Shown: positions 34,644 through 42,809 of the stretch, piece by piece
Numbering within the stretch: position 1 is the first letter of the stretch
How the letters are laid out: each line of letters begins with the position of its first letter
Notes under the pieces: model-generated
The model's database searches: none
Told to the model about the DNA's origin: nothing
The model's input: only the letters and a program-made list of their open reading frames with translations
Program-made: the position numbers and the translations under genes
Source: DASPGQ01 sp035457705
GTDB lineage: Bacteria > Acidobacteriota > Vicinamibacteria > Marinacidobacterales > SMYC01
DNA: 64,000 nucleotides
Direction: 5' to 3'
Assembly: GCA_035457705.1 (NCBI GenBank)
Contig: DATIBD010000002.1
Coordinates: forward strand, 18,879-82,878

Positions 34644-34685
34644 TCACAACCTGACGCCATTCCCCCCGTCGGCACCAGCCTTCGC

Positions 34686-34715
34686 TTGCTCCCTAGCTTT
34701 TTTCAGATGCATAAT
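34686..34715 (+). promoter_or_regulatory. Promoter for the RHH-like two-gene module
   Basis: -35-like TTGCTC (34686-34691), 18-bp spacer and -10 CATAAT (34710-34715) in an AT-rich stretch ahead of the ATG at 34742. Confidence 0.5.
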
Positions 34716-34741
34716 AGAGCAAAAAATGAGGATTTTTCAGC

Positions 34742-35083
34742 ATGGCAAGAATTCAGCCGGTTCTGAGTGAAGCGGAAGCCGCCCTGGTGAATCAGATGGC
34801 GGCCCTGACTCGCACCAAGCGCACCGAAGTCATCAAGAACGCGATCGCGGTCTACCACTGGTTCCTGCGGCAGGCGATCACCGGCGCTCGCGTCGTGTCC
34901 CGCAAACCCACAGGAGAAGAAGTGGTGCTAGAAACTGCCGAGCTGGCTGCTGTGGAGGGCCAAGGCCAGCTACTGACGCCCGCGGAGCTTCGAGTACTGG
35001 CGAAGAAGCTGGCCGCGGTGAAGGACCCGGTGGAAGCCGCTCGATTGAAGGAGCGCCTCACCCGTGGCTTCTACGGGATCTGA
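34742..35083 (+). CDS. Ribbon-helix-helix-like DNA-binding protein
   Basis: 113 residues. The N-terminal 50 (MARIQPVLSEAEAALVNQ, RTKRTEVIKNAIAVYHWFLRQ) resemble RHH/CopG-type proteins that bind DNA as dimers; a short beta-rich stretch (GARVVSRKPTGEEVVLE) and a charged helical C-terminus follow. It is followed after 2 nt by an 81-codon gene. The arrangement and sizes look like an antitoxin/toxin pair, but the partner is not a recognised toxin, so this remains inference. It sits between the ATP ligase and LigD polymerase genes. Confidence 0.65.
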   Translation: MARIQPVLSEAEAALVNQMAALTRTKRTEVIKNAIAVYHWFLRQAITGARVVSRKPTGEEVVLETAELAAVEGQGQLLTPAELRVLAKKLAAVKDPVEAARLKERLTRGFYGI

Positions 35084-35085
35084 CT

Positions 35086-35331
35086 TTGCCGCACGTTAGC
35101 CGGCAGGGCATCCCACCGGCGCTGTTCCGGCATCTGCTGGATCGAATTCAAGAGCGCCGAATCGATGCAAGCCAGCTCGAGCTTCTGGCGAAGTGGCTCG
35201 ATGGCCGGCCTGAAGTTCCGGAAGGTCCCTGGTACAAGAAGTTCTCGGGAATGACGGTCTGCGGGGAGGGGGACCTCGCGAAGACGTTCCTTCTGCCCTC
35301 CCAGACAGCCAAAGGGAAGCGGGTTCCCTGA
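35086..35331 (+). CDS. Small hypothetical protein coupled to the RHH-like gene
   Basis: 81 residues from a TTG start 2 nt after the upstream TGA. Basic, cytoplasmic, no recognised domain; contains IPPALFRHLLDRIQERRIDASQLELLAKWLD (helical) and GPWYKKFSGMTVCGEGDLAKTFL. The end is 7 nt from the convergent ligD polymerase stop. Its position and size suit a toxin-like or accessory partner of the RHH protein. Confidence 0.6.
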   Translation: MPHVSRQGIPPALFRHLLDRIQERRIDASQLELLAKWLDGRPEVPEGPWYKKFSGMTVCGEGDLAKTFLLPSQTAKGKRVP

Positions 35332-35338
35332 CCGTCGT

Positions 35339-36604
35339 CTACGGCTTTTTCGAATCTGGGTTAGCCCACGGGTCGTAGTCCGGATCGGGCGCTTCTTCGG
35401 GGGGACGCTTGTCAGCGGGCACGTTCCGAAGGTTGACGCGGATGCGCGTCCAGGTCGTGGAGCGTCCCCGCATCGCATCGACGAGAACGTCCTCGTCGGT
35501 CAAGTAAGAAGACGCCTCGGGGTGGCGCTCTCGCCACCGCGCCAGCCCGGCGAGCGCCTCTTCTTTCTTGGCAGCTTTGGCCACGGTGACGAGGGGCATC
35601 TTCCTTCGTTTGGACGGCTGAACGCGCGGAGGCTCTCCCTGTCGCTTCCGGTAGTGAGGAGGCCAGGGCGCGTCGCCGAGTCCTTCGGCTTCGTGGCGCG
35701 CCGAGAGCTCGAGAAGCGGCTCGAGAGAGCCTGCGGCGTCATCCATACCCGCGGTCAGATCGCCACGCGTCGCGAAGCGCTCGGGCATCGTCTTCAGGGT
35801 GAAATCGCCGAGCTCGCAGGAGGGAACTTCCTCCCAGGCGAGAGGCGCGGAGACTCTCGCATCCGGGGTCGGCCTCACCGAGTAGGCCGAAGCGACCGTC
35901 CGATCCTTGGCGTTCTGGTTGTAGTCGACGAAGACCCCGTGACGCTCCTCCTTCCACCATTTGCTGGTGATGAGCTCCGGTGCCCGGCGCTCCGCCTCCC
36001 GCGCCAGGGCCAGCGCCGCGCGCCGCACGTCGTCGAACTTCCAACGGCGCTCGATCCGCACGTTGACGTGGAGGCCTCGTGAGCCCGACGTCTTGGGCCA
36101 GCCGGCGAGGTGATGGTCGGTCAGTACCTCGCGCACGATGATGGCGGCCCGTCGCACTGCGTCCCAACCGACGCCTGGGCCGGGGTCGAGGTCCACCCGA
36201 AGCTCGTCGGGATGGTCCAGGTCGTCGGCGCGCACCGGATGGGGATTGAGGTCGATCGTGCCGAGATTCACGATCCAGGCGAGCTGGGCGAGCTCGGTCA
36301 CGACGATCTCGTCGGCGGTGCGTCCCGATGGAAAAGACAAGCGCACCGTTTTTACCCATTCCGGCTTCTTCAGCGGAGCGCGCTTTTGAAAGAAGAAATC
36401 CCCTTCGATACCGTGCACGTAGCGCTTGAGCACGATGGGACGGTCGAAGATTCCGCGGAGAGCTCCTTCACCCACCTCGAGGTAGTACCGCACGAGGTCG
36501 AGCTTGGTGATACCGGCTTCGGGGAAGTAAATCTTTTCCGGGTTCGAAACCTTTACATCACGGCCGGATATCGTCAGATGCTCCGCCGCATCCTTCTTCG
36601 CCAC
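35339..36604 (-). CDS. ligD: NHEJ DNA polymerase/primase domain protein (LigD polymerase)
   Basis: 421 residues homologous to the polymerase/primase domain of LigD, which fills gaps and adds ribonucleotides at double-strand breaks. Key blocks: YFPEAGITKLDLVRYY, HPDELRVDLDPGPG with the catalytic D138 and D140, WPKTSGSRGLHVNVRI and the C-terminal FATRGDLTAGM region. The C-terminal 130 residues are a basic extension (QPSKRRKMPLVTVAKAAKKEEALAGL) instead of the ligase and nuclease domains. The GTG at 36604 follows a TATAGT hexamer by 8 nt. Confidence 0.93.
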   Translation of the reverse strand: MAKKDAAEHLTISGRDVKVSNPEKIYFPEAGITKLDLVRYYLEVGEGALRGIFDRPIVLKRYVHGIEGDFFFQKRAPLKKPEWVKTVRLSFPSGRTADEIVVTELAQLAWIVNLGTIDLNPHPVRADDLDHPDELRVDLDPGPGVGWDAVRRAAIIVREVLTDHHLAGWPKTSGSRGLHVNVRIERRWKFDDVRRAALALAREAERRAPELITSKWWKEERHGVFVDYNQNAKDRTVASAYSVRPTPDARVSAPLAWEEVPSCELGDFTLKTMPERFATRGDLTAGMDDAAGSLEPLLELSARHEAEGLGDAPWPPHYRKRQGEPPRVQPSKRRKMPLVTVAKAAKKEEALAGLARWRERHPEASSYLTDEDVLVDAMRGRSTTWTRIRVNLRNVPADKRPPEEAPDPDYDPWANPDSKKP

Positions 36605-36612
36605 CGGAGATG

Positions 36613-36621
36613 ACTATAGAC
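36613..36621. promoter_or_regulatory. Overlapping divergent -10-like elements
   Basis: ACTATAGACT reads TATAGT on the minus strand, 8 nt before the ligD GTG, and TAGACT on the plus strand, facing the polX relic. The plus-strand string ATAGACTCCT recurs twice before intact polX near 47.7 kb. Confidence 0.45.
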
Positions 36622-36730
36622 TCCTCGCGGGTCGAGCCCAAAACGGCGTGGAGAAAGAGATGAGCAGCGTCGGTGCTCGAATCGCTGGTTGCACTGTTCC
36701 GGGAGCCAGACAAGCTCACCCTACGACCTC
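36614..36730 (+). pseudogene. Relic of polX upstream region and 5' end
   Basis: 36614-36646 matches 47690-47722 (ATAGACTCCTCGCG then CGAGCCCAAAA). 36675-36722 matches the first codons of intact polX at 47795-47842 (GAATCGCTG, CTGTTCCG, GAG, AAGCTC blocks). The remaining polX body is missing. It directly follows the divergent ligD polymerase gene, implying polX once stood here. Confidence 0.65.
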
Positions 36731-36779
36731 GCTCCAGGTCGCGAAGGTAGGCGAGTATTGCGACGGGCCTTTCGGCTTG

Positions 36780-37271
36780 TCAATGGCTGGACGCGGCCGG
36801 GGACGTGTCCAGCCGGATGAACTCTCCCGAATCGACGACGCCGTCTCGCACGCGATACAGCGTCACGCCCGAGACGAGTTTCATCCCGTACTCGTGCCAG
36901 TCGGGCGGACGACGGCGGCGGTCTGATGGAAACGCGTCTCGAAGCTCGCGTCGCCGAACACCATCTCCTCGCGAGTCTGCAGGGGGGGTTCCGAGCGCCA
37001 GGGTATGACGGCGACCCTCGAACTTCTCGAGCACCTCGGCGAAGTTCGAGACCAGATGACGCAACTGCGGTCTTCCACCGATCTCGATCAAGCTCCCCGG
37101 GGCGTCGGTGTCGGGATAGTAGCCCCCAGGCTCTCGCGAGGGCCGAGAAGAACGGGATATGAAAGCGAAAGGAATATTTGCATTCACCTGCAGCGGTGCG
37201 GCCGACGAAACCGTGGCAAAAAGACCGAGCGCTGCTGCCGCGACAACCACCATTTTCCAACAGCTATTCAT
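36780..37271 (-). CDS. Secreted hypothetical protein, probably frameshifted
   Basis: 163-residue frame with signal peptide (MVVVAAAALGLFATVSSAAP) and LQVNANIPFAF, a start common to a family of small secreted acidobacterial proteins. From about residue 95 the frame turns Arg-rich (PADSRGDGVRRREL). The neighbouring frame over the same bases reads LQTREEMVFGDASFETRFHQTAAVV, a more natural protein, and the first frame then resumes with WHEYGMKLVSGVTLYRV. This suggests two compensating indels. Function unknown. Confidence 0.5.
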   Translation of the reverse strand: MNSCWKMVVVAAAALGLFATVSSAAPLQVNANIPFAFISRSSRPSREPGGYYPDTDAPGSLIEIGGRPQLRHLVSNFAEVLEKFEGRRHTLALGTPPADSRGDGVRRRELRDAFPSDRRRRPPDWHEYGMKLVSGVTLYRVRDGVVDSGEFIRLDTSPAASSH

Positions 37272-37496
37272 GATTCGCCTCCCGTGAATCGTTTTTGGAG
37301 TGATGGGTCTGTCGAGTCGCTAGCGCGATGCCAGCACGAACGGTGGTGGAACCGAGAGAGAGGGAGCCGTTGATGGGCTCACCTCGAGTGGCTGAGAACC
37401 ACGGGAAGCCTCAGGGCGCCGGTCGGCGGAGCCGCTTCGAGTCGATCGGATCGAGAACGCCTCGGGGATCGCGTCAGGCGAGCGCCCGAAGACCGT

Positions 37497-38138
37497 TCAT
37501 TTTTCGAGGAGCTTGAACGCGTGGTTCCAGCGGTTCCGACGGATCCCGTACAGGACCCAAACCATGCACATCGCCTCGAGATAGCGCGAAGCATCGATTC
37601 CGCCGACGTCGACGACTCCCCAGCCGAAATCGCGGAGAATCTCTCCTGTCTTCTCTTTGGCAAGCTCGTCGTTGCCGCAAATGAACATGTCGGGCGGACC
37701 GCCGGGGAAGCTCGGGCGGAACATGTGCGCGTTGCCCACGGTGTTGAATGCCTTGACGACTCGAGCTTCGGGAACGAGCCTCTGCACTATCTCGCCACCA
37801 GAATCGTTGCCCGTGACGGCGAGACGCGGCGTGCCCGCGGAGAAATCGAGAGGGTTCGTCGTGTCGATGAGAAGCTTGCCTCGCAATCGCTCGAGCCCCG
37901 CGGACCGCATCGCCTGTTCATTGGCCGTGCCGAGCGTTGCCAGAACGAGCACCTCGCCGTACGAAGCGGCGTCCGCGAATGTCCCCGCTGAAGCTTTCGG
38001 CCCCATCTCCTTCACCCAAGCGTTCGCTTTGACATTCGACGAAGTTCTCGACCCGATCAGGACTTCATGCCCAAGCGTGACAAATCCTCCGCCGAGCGCA
38101 CGCCCGACGTCTCCCGTTCCCAAGACACCCACTCTCAC
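37497..38138 (-). CDS. NAD(P)-binding F420-dependent-type oxidoreductase
   Basis: 213 residues with a Rossmann fold: VGVLGTGDVGRALGGGFVTLGHEVLIGSR, then EVLVLATLG, LLIDTTNPLDF and VVKAFNTVGNAHMFRP, typical of the NADPH:F420 reductase-like family (F420_oxidored). Substrate not predictable; most bacteria with this family lack a proven F420 partner. It begins with GTG and overlaps the end of the frameshifted PEGA gene as GTGA, so it was once the second gene of a coupled pair. Confidence 0.9.
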   Translation of the reverse strand: MRVGVLGTGDVGRALGGGFVTLGHEVLIGSRTSSNVKANAWVKEMGPKASAGTFADAASYGEVLVLATLGTANEQAMRSAGLERLRGKLLIDTTNPLDFSAGTPRLAVTGNDSGGEIVQRLVPEARVVKAFNTVGNAHMFRPSFPGGPPDMFICGNDELAKEKTGEILRDFGWGVVDVGGIDASRYLEAMCMVWVLYGIRRNRWNHAFKLLEK

Positions 38139-38540
38139 GAAAATTCCTCCCTCCCCAGTTTCCGCGGGCGCAGCGCCGCCGTGATTCGGCCCGCCTCAGC
38201 TCGAACATCGACTGGTCGGGCTAGCGCGCGACCGCGGAAAGCTTCACGTTCAATCTCGTGGGTCTCTCCGACCTTCACGACCACGCGGCCAGAAAAACGA
38301 CTGGTATCCATCCTTTTCGATCTCGATCGGGCGGAGCCCTTCGAGCAGATGGATCGAGATCGCACGCACCTTTGTGACGTTCCAGGGCTCGCCGTCGAGT
38401 AGCAGGCGCAGGCCATCCGGCTGCACCATCACTTCCAGACACCGAAATCCGTGCTCGCCGACAGGCTCGGAGCGGGCGTCGGCGACATGGCAGACGCGTC
38501 GGTCGGAGGGGGTGGTTCCGGGTTCGAAGCCTCCCACATC
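38135..38540 (-). pseudogene. PEGA-domain protein with a frameshift
   Basis: A PEGA (surface-associated beta-sandwich) domain is visible in two frames. Frame 1: LEVMVQPDGLRLLLDGEPW...SIHLLEGLRPIEIEKDGYQSF. Frame 2: SGRVVVKVGETHEIEREAF. The switch is at a five-base A/T run (38293-38297); deleting one base restores a continuous domain. The product end (REEFS stop) overlaps the next start as GTGA. The N-terminal part is in yet another frame, so decay is more likely than one sequencing error. Where it starts is uncertain. Confidence 0.6.
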
Positions 38541-38648
38541 TGCAACCTTCGAATTCCATCATAGAGCAAGCGTCGGGCCACGCAAGCCCAGTGCACGAGG
38601 AAGACCTCGACGACACGCGGGCGATAGCCCACCGCGCGTCTTGCGACA

Positions 38649-40220
38649 TCAAGATCCGTCGCCGTCGACGATGGCCCCGGGGCCGCTCGTGCAAGCGACC
38701 CGTCGAGGTACGCCGTCCTCTGCGGCGCGGCGGATTCCGCGGAGCATGCCCGCGAACACGAATCGGTGCAATGGCAGGACCGCGTACCAATAGAGTATTC
38801 CGAGGAGGCCCCGCGATCGGAAACGCGCCGTCTGGGTGAGCCGGGAGGCGCCGGGTCCGAGTGGCTCGACGGTGAGATCGAGGGTCGCTTCTCCCGGCAG
38901 TTTCATCTCCGCCCGTAGCTGGAGGCGTCGGTCCGGGACAACATCCGTCACGCGCCAGAAATCGATGGCGTCACCGTAATCGACTTTCTCGGGATGGCGG
39001 CGCCCGCGGCGAAGACCGGGTCCTCCCATGAGACGGTCCATGATGCCGCGGACCGTCCACAAGCCGTCCGCGGCATAGTAACCGTTCGCACCGCCGATCC
39101 GGCAGATGGCCTCGAACGTGGTCGTGGCTGGCGCGTCGACGCGGGTGGTGCGCTGGTCGGAGAAAGCCGTCCCTCCCGCCCAATCGGGGTCGCCGGGAAG
39201 GACCCCCGCATCGGACCATGCCGTTTGAACGCGGTTTGCTTCGACCGACTCGATTGCGGCGGCGATCGACTCCCGCACGCCGAGAAACCGGTGGCCGGTG
39301 AGGCGGCGGATCTCATCGTTCCGGCAGACGACGCGGTTCCGGAGCCCCTCGGCGAGCGGACGAGCGATGCGATGGCTAATCGGCGTGACCAGATGGATCC
39401 AGGCCGAGCTGAGTCGCGGCGTCAGAACGGGAACGGGAATGATGATCCGGTTCGGAAGCCCGAGAACGTCGGCCGTGGTCTGAAGGATGTCGCGGTAGGA
39501 GAGGACGTCGGCGCCGCCGATGTCGAACGTCCGTCCCTTCGTCTCCGGAATCCGAAGGACCTCCACGAGCAGGAACAGCACGTCGCGCACCGCGATGGGC
39601 TGGCATTCGGTGCGCACCCACTTCGGCGTCACCATGACCGGAAGGCGCTCGACGAGGTAACGCAAGGTCTCGAACGAGGCCGAGCCCGAGCCGATGATCA
39701 TTGCCGCTCGGAGCGTCGTCACCGGTACGGACGTGGAAGCGAGCGCGGATTCCACCTCACGGCGCGAGCTCAGATGCTCGCTCAGATCGGCTCCGGTCTC
39801 ACCCAGCCCGCCGAGATAGACGATGCGCTCGACGCCAGCGTGCTCCGCCGCCCGGGCGAACGTCTGAGCGAGCCTGCGGTCCACCTTCGCATAAGACCGG
39901 CCCGCCGTCTCCATCGAATGAACCAGGTAATAAGCGACACGACACTCTCTCATGACCCGATGGAGCGTCAGCGGGTCGGAGACGTTGCCCTCCTGGACGG
40001 TCAATCCGTCTCGTCGCGACCAGGGTCGTGCCCGAAGTTTTCGAGCACTTCGGGACAGACAAACGACGTGGTAGCCGGCATCGAGCAGACGCGGGACGAG
40101 ACGACCCCCGATGTAACCCGTGGCACCGGTTACGAGGACCTTCGCGCCGCTCCGCGTTGCGTCCTTCGTCCATTTCACTTTCGTCGCGAAGGGCACCGAA
40201 TTGGAGAGACCGCGACTCAC
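38649..40220 (-). CDS. SDR-family epimerase-like protein with C-terminal DUF2867
   Basis: 523 residues. N-terminal NAD(P)-binding extended-SDR-like domain (KVLVTGATGYIGGRLVPRLLDAGYHVVCLSR; VAYYLVHSM; GVERIVYLGGLGE) up to about 310, then a DUF2867 domain (RVDAPATTTFEAICRIGGANGYYAADGLWTVRGIMDRLMGG ... VEPLGPGASRLTQTARFRSRGLLGILYWYAVLPLHRFVF). This architecture is widespread next to LitR/CarH-type regulators and photolyases. The GTG at 40220 overlaps the carH stop as GTGA. Reaction unknown; a light-stress role is inferred from context. Confidence 0.9.
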   Translation of the reverse strand: MSRGLSNSVPFATKVKWTKDATRSGAKVLVTGATGYIGGRLVPRLLDAGYHVVCLSRSARKLRARPWSRRDGLTVQEGNVSDPLTLHRVMRECRVAYYLVHSMETAGRSYAKVDRRLAQTFARAAEHAGVERIVYLGGLGETGADLSEHLSSRREVESALASTSVPVTTLRAAMIIGSGSASFETLRYLVERLPVMVTPKWVRTECQPIAVRDVLFLLVEVLRIPETKGRTFDIGGADVLSYRDILQTTADVLGLPNRIIIPVPVLTPRLSSAWIHLVTPISHRIARPLAEGLRNRVVCRNDEIRRLTGHRFLGVRESIAAAIESVEANRVQTAWSDAGVLPGDPDWAGGTAFSDQRTTRVDAPATTTFEAICRIGGANGYYAADGLWTVRGIMDRLMGGPGLRRGRRHPEKVDYGDAIDFWRVTDVVPDRRLQLRAEMKLPGEATLDLTVEPLGPGASRLTQTARFRSRGLLGILYWYAVLPLHRFVFAGMLRGIRRAAEDGVPRRVACTSGPGAIVDGDGS

Positions 40221-41170
40221 GAGGTTGCGGTCATGGTGAGGGACTCGAGCCTCGTTCGGAGACTTCCGTAGTCGGGCAGGTAATGCGCGCCAACCTCCTC
40301 GAGAGTCTCACGGTAACTGGAAGCGCCTCGCCCTCCGACGAGAATCGTGACAGCGGGATCCAGGAGCTGGGACAGGCGCCGGAGCTCCGTGCGAAGGTGG
40401 GAGTCGTCGGTGGGAAAGACGATACTCAGGGCAATCGCACGAGCTCCCGACTGGCGGGCGGCCGCGGCGATTTCGTCCGCGGGGAGACTCGGGCCGAGGT
40501 ACGCGACTCGCCATCCTTCCGAGGCTGCGGTTGCGGCGGCGAGGAGGGCGCCAATCTCATGGAGTTGTCCCGACGGAGTGGTGACGATGATCTGGGGTGC
40601 CGTACGGGCGGCGAGGAAAGCCCCATTGAGGCTGCCGAGGAAGGACCGGACCACCGCCGAGGCAAGGTGCTCGTGTGCCACTCTTAGCGACCCGTCACGC
40701 CAGGCATCACCGATCCGGTGCATCAGGGGAACGATGACTTGCTTCATGAGAGCGGGTCGACTCAGGGACACCGATGCTTGATCGAGCGCCCGCTGAAGTT
40801 CGTCGGTATCGAGCCGCCCGGCTGCATCGAGGGAATCGGCCAGAAGCCGTGCCCCGTCCGACGCGGAAGCCGTGTGAGGTGCGTCCTCGGCCGGCGTCGC
40901 GGGTGCCGCGTTCGCGGCGTTCTCGTCTTCTTCCACGAGACGCTTCAGCTCGGGCGTGGGGAGCCTGGCGATCTGTCCGATGCTCCTGCCCACTAGGGTC
41001 GCGCGCCGAAGAAGCGTGAGCCGCTCCAGGTCTTCATTCGAGTAGACCCTGCGATCCGTGGGTGTTCGCCGGGGCTCCACGGCTCCGTACCGTTTTTCCC
41101 AGGCCCGAATCACGTGGGCGCTCAGACCCGTGCGCCGCGCGACGACCCGGATGGGATGCCATTCCGCCAT
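40217..41170 (-). CDS. CarH/LitR-like B12-dependent photoreceptor, MerR family
   Basis: 317 residues. N-terminal MerR winged helix (PIRVVARRTGLSAHVIRAWEKRYGAVEPRRTPTDRRVYS), linker rich in Ala, four-helix bundle with the adenosylcobalamin-capping signature W157-x9-E167-H168 (GDAWRDGSLRVAHEH), and a cobalamin-binding domain with His204 in SGQLHEIGALL plus the SIVFPTDD and VGGRGAS blocks. In CarH, dark tetramers repress and light breaks the Co-C bond. It shares a 151-bp AT-rich regulatory region with the divergent photolyase gene, the expected target. A GATACT hexamer lies 8 nt before the ATG. Confidence 0.93.
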   Translation of the reverse strand: MAEWHPIRVVARRTGLSAHVIRAWEKRYGAVEPRRTPTDRRVYSNEDLERLTLLRRATLVGRSIGQIARLPTPELKRLVEEDENAANAAPATPAEDAPHTASASDGARLLADSLDAAGRLDTDELQRALDQASVSLSRPALMKQVIVPLMHRIGDAWRDGSLRVAHEHLASAVVRSFLGSLNGAFLAARTAPQIIVTTPSGQLHEIGALLAAATAASEGWRVAYLGPSLPADEIAAAARQSGARAIALSIVFPTDDSHLRTELRRLSQLLDPAVTILVGGRGASSYRETLEEVGAHYLPDYGSLRTRLESLTMTATS

Positions 41171-41178
41171 TTGTTTGG

Positions 41179-41208
41179 AGTATCGGACATTTGATAATTT
41201 ATTGTCAA
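41179..41208 (-). promoter_or_regulatory. Promoter of carH-like gene in the shared regulatory region
   Basis: On the minus strand TTGACA (41203-41208), 18-bp spacer, GATACT (41179-41184). The rest of the 41171-41321 region is AT-rich (TTTATGTAAGATATGTATTATAC) and should contain the CarH operator and the photolyase promoter (TATTAT near 41238); exact operator half-sites were not resolved. Confidence 0.65.
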
Positions 41209-41321
41209 TCCAAGCGTTACTTGTTTATGTAAGATATGTATTATACGTACGGTTGACTAAGGGTCGACTCCCTTCAGGCCAAAGACCCAATCGAACATCC
41301 GTGGGAGAGGCACTCAGAGGA

Positions 41322-42688
41322 ATGAAAACGGCGCTCTGGTGGATCCGTCGGGATCTCCGGCTCGGGCACAATGTCGCGCTCGGCGCGGCGCTCGAGAACG
41401 CTGAGCGTGTCATTCCGGTCTTCGTTCTCGACCCGACGCTTCTCCGCTCACCCTACCTTTCCCAGAAGCGCTTCGCCTTTATTCTCGGCGGTCTTCGAGC
41501 TCTCGACGTCGCGCTGCGCGAGCGCGGCAGCCGTCTCGTCATTCGGAGCGGACCGCCTCACCGGGAGCTCCCACGCCTTCTTCACGAGACGAAGGCGGAA
41601 GCCGTTTATTGCGAGCACGATGTATCTCCTTACTCCCGAAAGCGGGATGTTTGGCTGAAAGCGTCGATCCCCCTGAAGGGCGTTTGGGGGCTTTCCTACC
41701 TGTCGCCCACTCAAGCCTGAGGCCCGACGGCAGGCCTTACACACAGTTCAGCGCCTATCGGCGCGCCTGGCTTCGCGCCGCAGCGGAGCGCTCGATGAGA
41801 GTTCGACGAGCTCCCCAAGCACTATGCGGTCCGGGCAAGCTCGATAGCGAGCCGTTGCCCCCGGCGGACCCGGCGTCCGATCCCTTCTCGTTCCCTCCCG
41901 GCGAGAAAGAGGCCAAGCGACGCCTCGCCCGCTTCCTCAGTGGCTCGATCGATTCGTATGCCGACGATCGGAACCGTCTCGATCTCGAAGGGACTTCGAT
42001 GCTGTCGCCCTATCTGAGATTCGGAATGATCGCGTCCCAGCGGGCGGTGACGGCCGCTTTCGAGGCCGTCCAGAACGCCACGGAGCCGAGGACGCGGGAG
42101 GGGGCTGAGACCTGGCTCAGCGAGCTCATCTGGCGAGAGTTTTTCATCTCGATCCTCTACCACTTTCCCGCGGCCCGGGGGGAGAGCTTCCGGGCGGTAG
42201 GCCGATTCCTCCGGTGGCGTGACGATGAGGACGATTTCGCGGCCTGGTGCGCAGGTGAGACCGGCTATCCCGTGGTCGATGCCGGCATGCGCGAGCTATC
42301 CCGAACAGGTTTCATGCACAATCGCGCCCGAATGATCGCCGCCTCGTTCCTCACCAAACACCTCGTGATCGATTGGCGTCGGGGAGAGCTTTGGTTCATG
42401 CAGCACCTCCTCGACGGCGATCCCGCCGGCAACAACGGGGGCTGGCAGTGGACGGCGGGGACGGGAACGGATGCGGCCCCTTTCTTCCGTATTTTAAATC
42501 CTGTTCTCCAGGGGAAACGCTTCGACCCCAACGGCTGTTACGTAAAGCGCTGGCTGCCCGAGCTCGCGGAACGACCGCTGGACGTCATCCATGAGCCGAC
42601 GCGGCCGATCGTGAATCATACCGAAGCTCGCGTGCGGGCCCTACGGGCATTCAAGACCGCTCAGCAACGGGCTCGAGCGAAGAAGTGA
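41322..42688 (+). pseudogene. phr: Deoxyribodipyrimidine photolyase, frameshifted
   Basis: Two overlapping frames together encode one photolyase. Frame 1 from the ATG at 41322 has the N-terminal DNA-photolyase domain (LWWIRRDLRLGHNVALGAAL, VIPVFVLDP, VYCEHDVSPYSRKRD) and stops at 41718. Frame 2 carries the linker and FAD domain (RPDGRPYTQFSAYRRAW, LSPYLRFGMIASQR, WLSELIWREFF, VDAGMRELSRTGFMHNRARM, GDPAGNNGGWQWTAGTGTDAAPFFRILNP) and ends at 42688. A single-base indel around 41650-41720 separates them. All catalytic blocks look intact, so this could be a very recent mutation or a sequencing error. Confidence 0.85.
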
Positions 42689-42759
42689 ACGGGCGGCGGC
42701 GGCAAGAGAGCAGCGAGGAAAACGGAGCATCGGCAGCGTTGGCCACACGGGCGGTAAGA

Positions 42760-42783
42760 GGGCGGAAAGTTGCCCTTCCGCCC
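42760..42783. terminator. Hairpin between convergent phr and DUF4397 genes
   Basis: GGGCGGAA and TTCCGCCC arms (8 bp) around an 8-nt loop, no T-run on the plus strand. Possibly a weak terminator. Confidence 0.4.
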
Positions 42784-42809
42784 CCACCCCCGCACCTTAG
42801 GTTGACCGT

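Noticed and set aside
37272..37496. 225-bp gap after the secreted protein gene
   Set aside because: Open frames here are short and Arg-rich, with no motif or ribosome site; nothing supportable.
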